This document shows, one piece after another, positions 8,715-17,363 of a stretch of 64,000 nt of DNA. The stretch lies in contig OZ255821.1 of NCBI GenBank assembly GCA_965277435.1, positions 3,720,001 through 3,784,000 of the forward strand, in the 5' to 3' direction. The notes under the pieces are model-generated. The model was given only the letters and a program-made list of their open reading frames with translations, was not told the DNA's origin and made no database searches. A program made the position numbers and the translations under genes. The stretch is from Bog-105 sp965277435 (GTDB taxonomy: Bacteria > Acidobacteriota > Terriglobia > Bryobacterales > Bryobacteraceae). Position 1 is the first letter of the stretch, and the number at the start of each line of letters is the position of its first letter.

Positions 8715-9371
8715 ATGCTTGTGGTCCCGGCTCACGCCGATTTGGTGCATTTTGACGAGACTGGGCACGTATACACCGTTGCCGGCGTCAAGCGTCCAAG
8801 CGTTACGCAGATCCTAAAAGACGCCGGACTGATCGATTCCACTTGGTATACGGACGAGGCGCGCGAACGGGGCAAAGCCGTTCATTTCGCCACGCAGTTT
8901 CTCGACGAGGACGATCTCGACTGGGACACGGTCCTCCCGAACTATCGCGGTTACGTTCAGGCTTGGGAAAGGTTTAAACGGGAGTCGCACTTCCAGATCG
9001 GTCGTGATTCGGAACGCAACCTCCTGATTGAATACCGTCTCTTCCATCCCGTTTCGGGCTACTGCGGCATGCTGGATCGGCTCGGTACGATCGGCGCGGC
9101 CGAGTATCTTCTCGACATTAAGACCGGCGATCCCCAGGACTGGCACGGCTACCAAATGGCCGCGTACTCGCAGTGTCTACCCAATCCATATGCCCGTAAG
9201 CGTATGACCGTTCATCTTCGGGCAAACGGTTCGTATTCGACGCGCGAGCACGAGCTGCCTACGTTTCTCTACCACTGGCAGGTGTTCGCCGCCGCGACCG
9301 TCATTTGGCAAGCAAAGCATAGAAAGAGGAATTCTCATGGCTACACCCGTTCCGCTGTTTCCGCAGCGTAA
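8715..9371 (+). CDS. RecB/Cas4-like PD-(D/E)XK nuclease
   Basis: A 218-residue exonuclease-type protein. The family residues are in order: GKAVH (His57), GMLDRLG (Asp121), LLDIKTG (Asp134, Lys136) and the YQMAAY motif (Gln147, Tyr151), the arrangement of RecB-family nucleases. Before it, VYTVAGVKRPSVTQILKDAG matches the N-terminal segment found in phage and plasmid members. The ATG at 8715 is preferred over an upstream in-frame start that adds 41 unlikely residues. It overlaps the coiled-coil gene by 35 bases and so belongs to one transcript with the next two genes, a probable recombination module. Confidence 0.85.
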   Translation: MLVVPAHADLVHFDETGHVYTVAGVKRPSVTQILKDAGLIDSTWYTDEARERGKAVHFATQFLDEDDLDWDTVLPNYRGYVQAWERFKRESHFQIGRDSERNLLIEYRLFHPVSGYCGMLDRLGTIGAAEYLLDIKTGDPQDWHGYQMAAYSQCLPNPYARKRMTVHLRANGSYSTREHELPTFLYHWQVFAAATVIWQAKHRKRNSHGYTRSAVSAA

Positions 9372-10185
9372 TCTCTTTTCCACGTCATCGTCGCAATCGT
9401 CTGCGCTCCAGATTATCCGGCAGGTTGCCGAGCAAGGGAATGCCGTGGAACTCAACGAGGACGAGGTGTGGGCGGCCGAGTCTGGCAAGTGTCCAGACGA
9501 TGCGGCCTCTGTGACCTCCCCAGCTGGCTTCCAAGAGCGTACCAGTGCTTTTCAGCAACAAGTCACAGCGCTCTCGTTCACAAGCGTTGAGGATCTCGAA
9601 AAAGCGAACCATCTGCTGACATCCGTTCTTTCATTGAAGGACGAGATCGAGCGCTACCACGAACCCATCAAACGACCCTTAAAGGAAGCTCATGCCGCGG
9701 CCTGCAAAGCGGAGCATGAAGATCTCGATCCGGTGGTCGTCCTAGAAAAGCGGCTGAAGCAGGGAATCGCAATGCTCGACCTAAAGGTCCGGCAACTCGA
9801 AGCAGAGGCGGCGCGGGCGAGAGAACAAGCTGCAGCGGAAGCCGGCGCTGCGATGCAACAGCAAATGATCGAGGCAGCCCGGCAGTCGGGGGCTTCGGAG
9901 GAGGTTCTGACTTCGCTCGGGGCGATGCAAGTTCTGGTTCCGATTGCAGAACCGGATTCGTTTGCCAGGCCAAAGGGATACTCGACGCGCGATCAATTTG
10001 AAGTCGAAGTGACAGACGTTCTTCTCCTGGCCAAGGCGGTTATCGCCGGCCGCGTGCAGAAGGAAGTTCTGCAGGCAAATATGAAGCTCCTCGCCGCGAT
10101 GGCGAAAGCATCCAACGGAGACCTCGAAATCCCAGGGGTCTGGATTCAGAAAAAGCTGAGTGTTGCAGGAAGGAGGACGCGATGA
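9337..10185 (+). CDS. Coiled-coil protein of the recombination module
   Basis: A 282-residue protein. Residues about 65-180 are strongly helical with heptad character and a basic/Ala-rich core (EAEAARAREQAAAEAGAAMQQ). The C-terminal part (EVEVTDVLLLAKAVIAGRV ... GVWIQKKLSVAGRRTR) resembles the tail of phage proteins encoded between a RecB-like exonuclease and annealing proteins. Good ribosome site (AAAGAGGA). No catalytic motif is visible. By position it may be a DNA-binding or annealing partner of the nuclease, which is inference. Confidence 0.7.
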   Translation: MATPVPLFPQRNLFSTSSSQSSALQIIRQVAEQGNAVELNEDEVWAAESGKCPDDAASVTSPAGFQERTSAFQQQVTALSFTSVEDLEKANHLLTSVLSLKDEIERYHEPIKRPLKEAHAAACKAEHEDLDPVVVLEKRLKQGIAMLDLKVRQLEAEAARAREQAAAEAGAAMQQQMIEAARQSGASEEVLTSLGAMQVLVPIAEPDSFARPKGYSTRDQFEVEVTDVLLLAKAVIAGRVQKEVLQANMKLLAAMAKASNGDLEIPGVWIQKKLSVAGRRTR

Positions 10186-11393
10186 GTGCGACGGCAACAA
10201 CGATTGATCGCAGCAAGCTGTACGGCGTGCTGCATGAGGCGAGTGGTCGTCCTATCGTACGGCAGGTACGAGTTCTGAAAGTAGGGATCGGTGTCCCGAC
10301 TGGACCCGATGTACATGTTTGGATCGATCCGAACCGGCAATGGTGCATCGAGGTCGGAAGCTACGTCAACGGGAAGCGCCAGAGTCAGGTGAAGCGGCTC
10401 GATCAGCGCGCCAACGCCGAAGCGTTCTACGCACAACAACGAAAAACGGCACCGGACCGAAACGCGCCACGGAAGCTCCCGTACTTCACCTTTTTGCGTA
10501 CGGACGCGCAAGGCAAGTTTGTGCATGACTTCGACACCATCGAGTTGCACGGGCCGACACCGACTGAAACCGATATCGTTTTTCTGAACGAGAACGCGTT
10601 CGATGCGTCGTTTCAGGCGTGGTCCACCTCGAAATTGCTCTGCGAAGGGAACGGAATCGATGCACGCCGCAATGTGGAGTGGCCGCAGGCACCCGACGAA
10701 CGGGCCCTGGCGGAGCAAGCCCGCAAGCAAAATCAGCGATTCTTCCCGATTGTGAACCGCTGCTATACGGCTGGCTGTCGCTTTGCCACAGGCGATAAGC
10801 GACAATGCAAGCCGCACGGTAAATTGACGTTTCAACTGGTGAATGCCCCCACACTCGGAGGCTCCTGTCAGTTCGATACCACAGGCTTTCGCTCGATCGC
10901 ACAACTGGCTGGATCACTCGACCAAATACGGCTTATGACCGGCAGGGGCAGTCCGGAAGCAGGCAGCGTGGCCGGCATCCCGCTCAAGTTCGTGCTGCGC
11001 CCGTACAAGGTACAGGTCGGGGACAAGAGCAGCATTCAATACGGGGTCAGCCTGGAATTTCGAGCCAAGAGTCTCGAAGAAATGGCTCGCCTGCTGCATG
11101 CCCACACCAGCGAGTTCCGGCAACTCGTCGCGTCACCCGCAGCAGCGAGTTCAGTGAACGACGAATCTAGTGATGCCATCGCAGAGGAGGATTCCTGTAT
11201 GACGGAGGAACCCACGACAGATCCTGCCGTGATCGATGCGGAGGAAGAGGTCTCCGAAGCCACGGCTATGACCGGGGAGTTTTACGGCCTGTTTCCGGAG
11301 CAATTCGATACCGAGTCTGCTCCGGCGTCCAGTGCGCCACAGACCGGCATGCCCCGGCGCCGCTCGGAAGCCCATCACCAAGCCCTAGCCTGA
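10182..11393 (+). CDS. Recombination directionality factor-like / putative metal-binding phage protein
   Basis: A 403-residue protein with its ATG overlapping the previous stop (ATGA). It resembles the gp3-like family annotated as recombination directionality factors or as 'hydrolase or metal-binding' proteins: a conserved block AFDASFQAWSTSKLLCEG, then CYTAGCRFATGDKRQCKPHG, which supplies a Cys/His metal site, then KLTFQLVNAPTLGGSCQFDTTGF. The last 90 residues are acidic and low-complexity. In serine-integrase phages such proteins switch integration to excision; whether this one does is untested. The family call is moderate and the module with a RecB-like nuclease is clear. Confidence 0.6.
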   Translation: MSATATTIDRSKLYGVLHEASGRPIVRQVRVLKVGIGVPTGPDVHVWIDPNRQWCIEVGSYVNGKRQSQVKRLDQRANAEAFYAQQRKTAPDRNAPRKLPYFTFLRTDAQGKFVHDFDTIELHGPTPTETDIVFLNENAFDASFQAWSTSKLLCEGNGIDARRNVEWPQAPDERALAEQARKQNQRFFPIVNRCYTAGCRFATGDKRQCKPHGKLTFQLVNAPTLGGSCQFDTTGFRSIAQLAGSLDQIRLMTGRGSPEAGSVAGIPLKFVLRPYKVQVGDKSSIQYGVSLEFRAKSLEEMARLLHAHTSEFRQLVASPAAASSVNDESSDAIAEEDSCMTEEPTTDPAVIDAEEEVSEATAMTGEFYGLFPEQFDTESAPASSAPQTGMPRRRSEAHHQALA

Positions 11394-11402
11394 TCGCGGT
11401 AC

Positions 11403-11435
11403 CGGCACAGCCTGAACATCTTCACGGCTGTGCCG
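11403..11435 (+). terminator. Stem-loop terminator
   Basis: CGGCACAGCC (11403-11412) and GGCTGTGCCG (11426-11435) form a perfect 10-bp stem with a 13-base loop, starting 10 bases past the preceding stop and followed by TGTTTC. It separates the recombination module from the sigma factor. Confidence 0.65.
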
Positions 11436-11480
11436 TGTTTCTCCTGGCCGAGACCTGTTATGAATGACTTAGGAGCGCGG

Positions 11481-11508
11481 TTGCATCGGATGGGCCAATC
11501 CTTATACT
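11481..11508 (+). promoter_or_regulatory. Sigma70-type promoter of the sigma factor gene
   Basis: TTGCAT (11481-11486), a 16-base spacer and TATACT (11503-11508) make a near-consensus promoter. Transcription would start near 11515, 23 bases before the chosen ATG of the sigma gene, and this favours that start over those further upstream. Confidence 0.65.
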
Positions 11509-11537
11509 CCCAGAAACAGGGTTACGAGGAGTACCTG

Positions 11538-13043
11538 ATGAACGATTTCTTAAACGACCCTCCCAGCGACCAGGACGAAGCGACACGACCGGATTCGAAC
11601 CACGATGCAGTAGGCGATATCGTGCGGGTGTATCTGCGCGATATGCGCCAGCTCCCGCTACTCGCTCACGAGGAAGAGATGACACTGGCTCGCCGTATCG
11701 AGCGAGCCAATTCAACCATTCTGAAAGCAGTGTCCCGCTCCCGCGTGACCGAGCAAATGCTCGTCAAAACACGGGCAGCCGTCGCTTCAGGAGCAATACC
11801 CATCACGGATGTTCTGACCTGTTCCAAGGAAGCGGACCTCGATCTCAGCGTGGAGGAAGATACCGCTGCTTTCGACAGACTGGAAGTGCTCCTGTCGGGC
11901 TCTGTAGCGAAATTGGAGCGCTTGCGGAAGGAAGCAGAACGGCGCCAGCTTGCGGACACCTCCAACAACGGAGCTCGAAGGAAACGGCGTGCAACGCGCG
12001 TGCCGACGTACGCCCGCCTGCTCGTTGCTATCTCTCAGGAGATCCGGAGTCTTCCGTTTACCGCGACCTATCGCAATCAGTTAATCAGTACGCTTCAGGG
12101 GGCCGAACAGTCCCTGCGATCTGTGTCGGAACGACTGGTTAAAATAACAGAACCAGCGTTGGCGCAGTCACTTCTCGAAGAACGGGAGCGTTTAGAGAAG
12201 CAAGCCGGAGGCACCGGGCAACAGTTAGCCCGAGCCGTAACTCTGATTGCGAGCGCCGAGCGTGATCGCCATTCCGCTCGGGACAATCTGGCCGAATCCA
12301 ACCTGCGTCTGGTCGTCTCCGTCGCTAAACGATATGCGCGGGCCGATGCGGGCCGTTTCCTCGATTTGATCCAGGAAGGCAACATCGGTCTGCTGCGCGC
12401 GGTTGACAAATTCGATTACCGGCGCGGTTACCGTTTCTCGACCTATGCCACGTGGTGGATCCGGCAAGCGATCAGCCGAGCACTCGCGGAGCAAAGCAGG
12501 ACTGTGCGGATTCCGGCGCACGTGATGGAGACCATGCAGCGCGTGTCCCGAACCAAGAAGCAGCTACAGCAACGGCTGGGGCGAGAAGCGACGATCGACG
12601 AGGTCGCCGGCCACCTCTCGATGAGCACATCCGACGTGCAACGATTCCTGCGCATCGGGCAGGATACCGTCTCGCTGCAGGCGACCGTGAGCGAAGAAGA
12701 CGACACCAGCCTTGGGCAGTTCATTTGGGACGTTCGCGGGTTGCCGGATCAACACAAGATCGCAGATGCAGTTACTGAGAAAACGCTCAATGACATCACG
12801 CGAGAGCGACTCAAGCAAGTCTCAGAAGCCATTTTAAAGAGTCTGAGTAAACGCGAGCGCATGATCATCGCGCTGCGATTCGGGTTGGAAGATGGCCACG
12901 AGCATTCGCTCGATGAGATCGGCGATCGGCTCTCCGTCAGCCGCGAACGCATCCGGCAATTGGAAACAGTTGCCTTACGAAAGCTGCGTCACCCGCGACG
13001 CAGTTGCCGGCTACAGACTTTCGTCAACGCCACGTTTGAGTAG
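11538..13043 (+). CDS. RpoD-family RNA polymerase sigma factor
   Basis: A 501-residue group 1/2-like sigma factor. Region 1.2 is at about residues 25-60 (VRVYLRDMRQLPLLAHEEEM), a long helical non-conserved region follows to about 250, then region 2 (NLRLVVSVAKRY, FLDLIQEGNIGLLRAVDKFD, GYRFSTYATWWIRQA), region 3 and region 4 (LSKRERMIIALRFGL, SVSRERIRQLE). All core-binding and -10/-35 recognition segments are intact. There is no 1.1-type acidic N-terminus beyond about 25 residues. ATG 11538 follows GAGGAG and lies just downstream of the predicted promoter. As an accessory RpoD-like factor it could redirect host polymerase to element promoters. Confidence 0.93.
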   Translation: MNDFLNDPPSDQDEATRPDSNHDAVGDIVRVYLRDMRQLPLLAHEEEMTLARRIERANSTILKAVSRSRVTEQMLVKTRAAVASGAIPITDVLTCSKEADLDLSVEEDTAAFDRLEVLLSGSVAKLERLRKEAERRQLADTSNNGARRKRRATRVPTYARLLVAISQEIRSLPFTATYRNQLISTLQGAEQSLRSVSERLVKITEPALAQSLLEERERLEKQAGGTGQQLARAVTLIASAERDRHSARDNLAESNLRLVVSVAKRYARADAGRFLDLIQEGNIGLLRAVDKFDYRRGYRFSTYATWWIRQAISRALAEQSRTVRIPAHVMETMQRVSRTKKQLQQRLGREATIDEVAGHLSMSTSDVQRFLRIGQDTVSLQATVSEEDDTSLGQFIWDVRGLPDQHKIADAVTEKTLNDITRERLKQVSEAILKSLSKRERMIIALRFGLEDGHEHSLDEIGDRLSVSRERIRQLETVALRKLRHPRRSCRLQTFVNATFE

Positions 13044-13052
13044 GCCGGTTCT

Positions 13053-13250
13053 GTGACGCTGCGCGACATACCCCCTGATGCAGTCGGTATCTCGTGGGCA
13101 GAGTGGCAGGAACAGCAGAGCGAACGCATTTTCGCCGAAGAACGGGAACGCCGTCGTGCGGCCCTACTAGCCGATCAGGTCTTCGACCCCAAATCTCCTC
13201 AGCAGAAAGAGCGAGCATCTTGGGAAAAACAGCTACTTCTTTCCCGCTGA
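13053..13250 (+). CDS. Small hypothetical protein
   Basis: A 65-residue, highly charged protein from a GTG start 10 bases after the sigma factor stop. It is mostly helical with an RERRRAAL stretch and has no recognised motif. Ribosome site weak. It fills the gap to the next gene and has coding composition. Confidence 0.45.
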   Translation: MTLRDIPPDAVGISWAEWQEQQSERIFAEERERRRAALLADQVFDPKSPQQKERASWEKQLLLSR

Positions 13251-13266
13251 ATCAGGAGGTCACGTT

Positions 13267-13923
13267 ATGACAATCGGAACGAAGAGCCTCCTGTACGGGG
13301 CTCATTGCTTCATCCTTCACCCCTTGACACTAATGATTGCGTGGACAAGGCTATTCGGCTTCCCGTGGGACCCGAGAATATGGGCTGCCCTCGGCGTGCA
13401 CGACTTTGGCTACTTTACGTGTCCTAACATGGACGGCGCGGAAGGAGAACAGCATGTCTGGCTCGGCAGCAAAATCATGTCGTCGCTTTTCGACAGAGCC
13501 GCCGACCGTACCCTGCTAGGCACGCTGAGCCGCTTCTGCGATTGCGTTTGGGGCTATGAACCGGAGGGCCAGTCCTGGGCGCATTTCTGCCTATTCCACA
13601 GCCGTTCTTTCGCGAAACGACGGAACCAACCCGTTTCTCGTTTGTGTGTCGCAGATAAGCTTGCCTTCGCCGTGACTCCTCGCTGGCTCTATCTCCCGAT
13701 GGCGACCTGGACCGGGGAGATTCGCGAGTACCTGGAGAACGCCCATCGATGCCAGACCGAATGGTCGGAACACGCAGAAGAGGTTTGGCAAGATTCCAAA
13801 GCCTGGCATCGATCACTTCGAATCGAGCTCTTGCGCTGGGTTGCTCAGTATCGAAGGAATCAGCGGCAAGGCAATGCTACGTGCGTTAGTGTGCATCGGC
13901 GTGCCAGTAAAATCGCTGTCTGA
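13267..13923 (+). CDS. HD-domain-like phosphohydrolase
   Basis: A 218-residue protein with the spacing of an HD-superfamily metal site: His13/His18 (GAHCFILHP), H45-D46 (GVHDFGYF), His63, His106/His111 (HFCLFHS) and Asp130 (CVADKLA). HD enzymes hydrolyse phosphate bonds in nucleotides or cyclic nucleotides. A strong AGGAGGT lies 6 bases before the ATG. It sits two genes before the ribonucleotide reductase, so a role in nucleotide-pool control is plausible. Substrate unknown. Confidence 0.65.
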   Translation: MTIGTKSLLYGAHCFILHPLTLMIAWTRLFGFPWDPRIWAALGVHDFGYFTCPNMDGAEGEQHVWLGSKIMSSLFDRAADRTLLGTLSRFCDCVWGYEPEGQSWAHFCLFHSRSFAKRRNQPVSRLCVADKLAFAVTPRWLYLPMATWTGEIREYLENAHRCQTEWSEHAEEVWQDSKAWHRSLRIELLRWVAQYRRNQRQGNATCVSVHRRASKIAV

Positions 13924-13943
13924 GGTAATTCGGATACGACGCT

Positions 13944-14270
13944 ATGAAACTTTCTTCGCGTGGGGGCCTCCTCACCTTACTCGCAGCTATGATCACGGGG
14001 TATCTAGTGGGTTCTGCCCGGACCGAAAGCCCGCTTCGTTCTCCGGTGATTCTGAATCAGGTGCAGATCCTCTCAATCCATCCCGCCGGGTTGTACGTTC
14101 GCACGCGAGCCGGAGTAGCAAGGCACTTCCTGATCGATCCATTAGACCGGGAATGGGCCAGTCCGCTCACCCAACATCGGGGCGGCCGTTGGCATCTGGA
14201 ATTGCAACCGAGTTCGTGCCCGGAACGATACAGCCTAGCTGCCGCGACGACGGATAGAGGAACGCCATAA
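13944..14270 (+). CDS. Membrane-anchored small protein
   Basis: A 108-residue protein with a basic start and a hydrophobic segment at residues 8-25 (signal or anchor), then about 80 exported residues without recognised motif. It begins 20 bases after the HD-domain gene. No clear ribosome site is seen. Confidence 0.5.
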   Translation: MKLSSRGGLLTLLAAMITGYLVGSARTESPLRSPVILNQVQILSIHPAGLYVRTRAGVARHFLIDPLDREWASPLTQHRGGRWHLELQPSSCPERYSLAAATTDRGTP

Positions 14271-14561
14271 CAACCGCTCCGAAAGGCGGCATTTTTCGCG
14301 AGCTTGTGTAAACCGGTGCTCTTTCCCCCTTTTGCATGTTCTGCCGCTTTCGGGTAGAACAAGCGCAAGATTGCTCCGAGGAGCAAATCACGCAAGAAGG
14401 GAGGTGCAAGACAAATCGATAAAGCCTGGCCAGCCGCCATGGTGAAGCTTACTGCTTATTCGCAGCGGTATGTTCAATCGGTCGCTGCTGGCACAGCTCA
14501 TCTTGAGATCCGGCTCTCAAAAGACCAGATCCATTCAGAAAGTTTCATTGAGGAGTTTTTT
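14271..14561 (+). other. Structured leader of the ribonucleotide reductase gene
   Basis: This 291-base leader contains several hairpins: CCGC/GCGG followed by ATTTTT at about 14275-14297, GTTCTGCC/GGGTAGAAC near 14338-14360, and TTGCTC-CGAG-GAGCAA near 14371-14386. An in-frame ATG at 14439 has no ribosome site. The structure suggests post-transcriptional control or termination of the upstream transcript. No recognised riboswitch core is complete. Confidence 0.4.
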
Positions 14562-17306
14562 ATGTCTCTGCTTACCGCGCCGCTGGTTCCTTTGGCGCCA
14601 GACGTGCTGCTTACACCGTATTTCACGCGTCCCGGCATGAGCCTGGCCGACGTCTTTGCTACCACTCTGTGGAACCAGCGGGACGTTGTGATCCAGGGCA
14701 AAGAGCATGTCCAGTTCTCGCAAGCCGGCGTTGAAGCGCCTGCCTCCTGGTCCGATACCGCGGTTACCATCGTCGCGTCGAAATACTTCGCGGGCAAGCT
14801 CGGGACGCCGGAGCGGGAAACGAGCGTCAAGCAACTGATCGGCCGGGTGGTCGAGACACTGAGCCGCTGGGGCAGGCAAGGCGGCTACTTCGCGTCAATT
14901 GAAGAACAAGCCATATACCGCAACGAATTGGCTTACTTGCTTCTTCACCAGATCGGCGCCTTCAATTCGCCAGTCTGGTTCAATGTCGGGCTGCCGGAAA
15001 CGCGCGGCTACGGTTTCTGTTTCGATCGTGCGACCAAGAACGTGCAGCCCCTGCCGGCTGGAGGTTCCGAACATCCACAGTGTTCCGCGTGTTTCATCAA
15101 CAGCGTCGAAGACCGAATGGAGTCGATTCTGGAGCTCGCAAAAACCGAAGGCATGCTGTTCAAGTACGGCTCCGGCACGGGAACCAATCTCTCGACCCTG
15201 CGCGAAGAGAACGCGGATCTCAGCTCCGGCGGCCGCGCCTCCGGACCGCTCAGTTTCATGAAGGGGTTCGACGCCTTTGCCGGTGTCATCAAGTCAGGGG
15301 GCAAAACACGCCGCGCCGCCAAGATGGTGATCCTTAACGTCGATCACCCGGACATCGAAGACTTTATCTGGTGCAAGTCGAAAGAAGAAAAGAAAGCCCA
15401 CGCTTTGATTGAAGCCGGTTACGATCCGTCCCTCGACGGCGAAGCCTATCGCTCGATCTTTTTCCAGAATGCCAACAACTCGGTGCGGGTGTCGGACAAG
15501 TTTATGGAAGCAGTGATAGCCGACTGCGCATGGACGACGAAGTCCGTCGCGACCGGTGCGGCTGTCAAAACCTACCGTGCCCGCGAGCTGCTGCGACAGA
15601 TCGCGGAAGCCACTCATCAATGCGGCGATCCGGGCTTGCAGTTCGATTCGGCCATTCATCGCTGGCATACCTCGAAATACTCGGGACGCATAAACGCGTC
15701 CAACCCGTGTTCGGAATATATGTTCCTGGATGATTCGGCTTGCAATCTGGCCTCTCTGAACTTGTTGCAGTTCTTAGGGGAAGATGGCACATTCGACACC
15801 GCCAGGTATTGCGCCGCGATCAGCACATTTCTTCTATCGCAGGAGATTCTGGTGGATAATTCCAGCTATCCCACACAGAAGATCGCGCAGAACTCGCATG
15901 ATTTCCGGCCGCTCGGTCTAGGCTATGCCAACCTGGGCGCGCTCTTGATGGCGCTCGGGATTCCGTATGACAGCGACCGCGGCCGCGCGTACGCTGGCAC
16001 TCTGACCGCCATCCTCGGAGGTCAGGCTTATGCAACCAGCGCGCAGATTGCCGAACGGCTGGGAGCGTTCGCTCGTTACGAGGAAAATCGGAAGTCCTTT
16101 CTCGATGTCATCGGGCAACACCAACGCGCTGCTGCTACCAGTTTGGATTCGACTCTGGTCCCACTCGCCCTCTACGAAACGGCGCAAGGGTGCTGGCAGC
16201 GAGCATACCAGCTCGGTGGGGCAGCCGGTTTCCGGAATGCGCAAGTTACCGTGCTGGCTCCGTGCGGAACCATCGGTTTCATGATGGACTGCGACACCAC
16301 CGGCGTCGAGCCGGAACTCGGACTGATCAAGACCAAGACCCTGGTCGGCGGGGGCTCGCTCACCCTCACCAATGGCATCGTCCCGCAGGCTCTGCGACGC
16401 CTTGGCTACGACAACGAGCAATCGACGACGATCGTCGAACACGTACGGCAAAAAGGCTCGGTCGAAAGCGCGCCCCAGCTTCGGCCGTCCGATTACGCAG
16501 TCTTCGATACGGCAATTCCCGCAGCCGGTTCCTCACGCTCTATCGCTCCCGGGGGACACATCCGTATGATGGCGGCGGTGCAACCGTTCCTTTCTGGCGC
16601 GATCTCGAAAACCGTCAACCTGCCGTCCCCGGCTACGGTCGAGGACGTGATCGAGACCTACATCGAGAGTTGGAAGCTCGGCCTGAAAGCAGTCGCGATT
16701 TATCGCAATGGCTCCAAACGAGCCCAGCCGCTGAGTTCCGGCAAAACCACCGCTACGGCGGCAACAACCGCCTCTCCCGTCCGACGCAAGCTGCCGGATG
16801 AACGTCCCTCGATTACCCACAAGTTCACCGTCGCGGGCCATGAGGGTTACCTTACCGTAGGGCTCTATCCCGACGGAACGGTCGGCGAAGTGTTCATCTC
16901 TATGAATAAGGCCGGGTCGACCATCTCGGGCTTGATGGATACGATCGCGGTCAGCGTCAGCACCGGTTTGCAATATGGTGTCCCCTTGCAGTTCTATGTC
17001 GACAAGTTTAGTCACGTTCGCTTTGAACCGAGTGGCTGGACGGGTCATCCGCAATTGCCCTATGCCAAGTCGGTCGTCGATTACATCTTTCGCTGGCTCG
17101 GCATGCGCTTTCTCGGCCAGAGGGCAGCGACCGAAATCATCGAGCCCACCACGCTTGCGCCGACAGAACCGAAGGCGCAGCAAGTTCTGGCTTTCGATCC
17201 CGCCAGCGATGCTCCGTTGTGCGCGGATTGCGGTGGAATCATGAGCCGCAAAGGAACCTGTTTCTACTGCAACCAGTGCGGCAGTAGTTCCGGCGGGTGT
17301 AGTTAA
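14562..17306 (+). CDS. nrdJ: Adenosylcobalamin-dependent (class II) ribonucleotide reductase
   Basis: A 914-residue enzyme reducing ribonucleotides to deoxyribonucleotides with a B12-generated thiyl radical and no oxygen-dependent partner subunit. Visible marks: the N-terminal block YFTRPG ... ASKYFAG ... SVKQLIGRVV; SACFINSVED with a redox-type cysteine; NPCSEYMFLDDSACNLASL carrying the radical-site Cys and Glu; PCGTIGFMMDCDTTGVEP; and a Cys-rich C-terminal tail (CADCGG ... CFYCNQCG ... CS) that re-reduces the active site. ATG 14562 is chosen for AGGAG six bases upstream; ATG 14439 would add 41 residues without family similarity. One uninterrupted frame, no intein. It supplies dNTPs for element replication. 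Confidence 0.93.
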   Translation: MSLLTAPLVPLAPDVLLTPYFTRPGMSLADVFATTLWNQRDVVIQGKEHVQFSQAGVEAPASWSDTAVTIVASKYFAGKLGTPERETSVKQLIGRVVETLSRWGRQGGYFASIEEQAIYRNELAYLLLHQIGAFNSPVWFNVGLPETRGYGFCFDRATKNVQPLPAGGSEHPQCSACFINSVEDRMESILELAKTEGMLFKYGSGTGTNLSTLREENADLSSGGRASGPLSFMKGFDAFAGVIKSGGKTRRAAKMVILNVDHPDIEDFIWCKSKEEKKAHALIEAGYDPSLDGEAYRSIFFQNANNSVRVSDKFMEAVIADCAWTTKSVATGAAVKTYRARELLRQIAEATHQCGDPGLQFDSAIHRWHTSKYSGRINASNPCSEYMFLDDSACNLASLNLLQFLGEDGTFDTARYCAAISTFLLSQEILVDNSSYPTQKIAQNSHDFRPLGLGYANLGALLMALGIPYDSDRGRAYAGTLTAILGGQAYATSAQIAERLGAFARYEENRKSFLDVIGQHQRAAATSLDSTLVPLALYETAQGCWQRAYQLGGAAGFRNAQVTVLAPCGTIGFMMDCDTTGVEPELGLIKTKTLVGGGSLTLTNGIVPQALRRLGYDNEQSTTIVEHVRQKGSVESAPQLRPSDYAVFDTAIPAAGSSRSIAPGGHIRMMAAVQPFLSGAISKTVNLPSPATVEDVIETYIESWKLGLKAVAIYRNGSKRAQPLSSGKTTATAATTASPVRRKLPDERPSITHKFTVAGHEGYLTVGLYPDGTVGEVFISMNKAGSTISGLMDTIAVSVSTGLQYGVPLQFYVDKFSHVRFEPSGWTGHPQLPYAKSVVDYIFRWLGMRFLGQRAATEIIEPTTLAPTEPKAQQVLAFDPASDAPLCADCGGIMSRKGTCFYCNQCGSSSGGCS

Positions 17307-17363
17307 GCAAGTAAAGGCTGGGGTGACTCACACGCCAGCCAATTCTCAGAAAGGAATGCAAAG

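Noticed and set aside
14395..14440. B12-box-like sequence (AAAGCCTGG...GCCGCC) upstream of nrdJ
   Set aside because: Several core elements of the cobalamin riboswitch (GCCACTG, GGTGaaAatCC) are not found in the leader; the match is too partial to call.
14439..14561. ATG at 14439 as start of the reductase
   Set aside because: No ribosome site, and the added 41 residues do not resemble class II reductases, whereas ATG 14562 has AGGAG at 6 bases.
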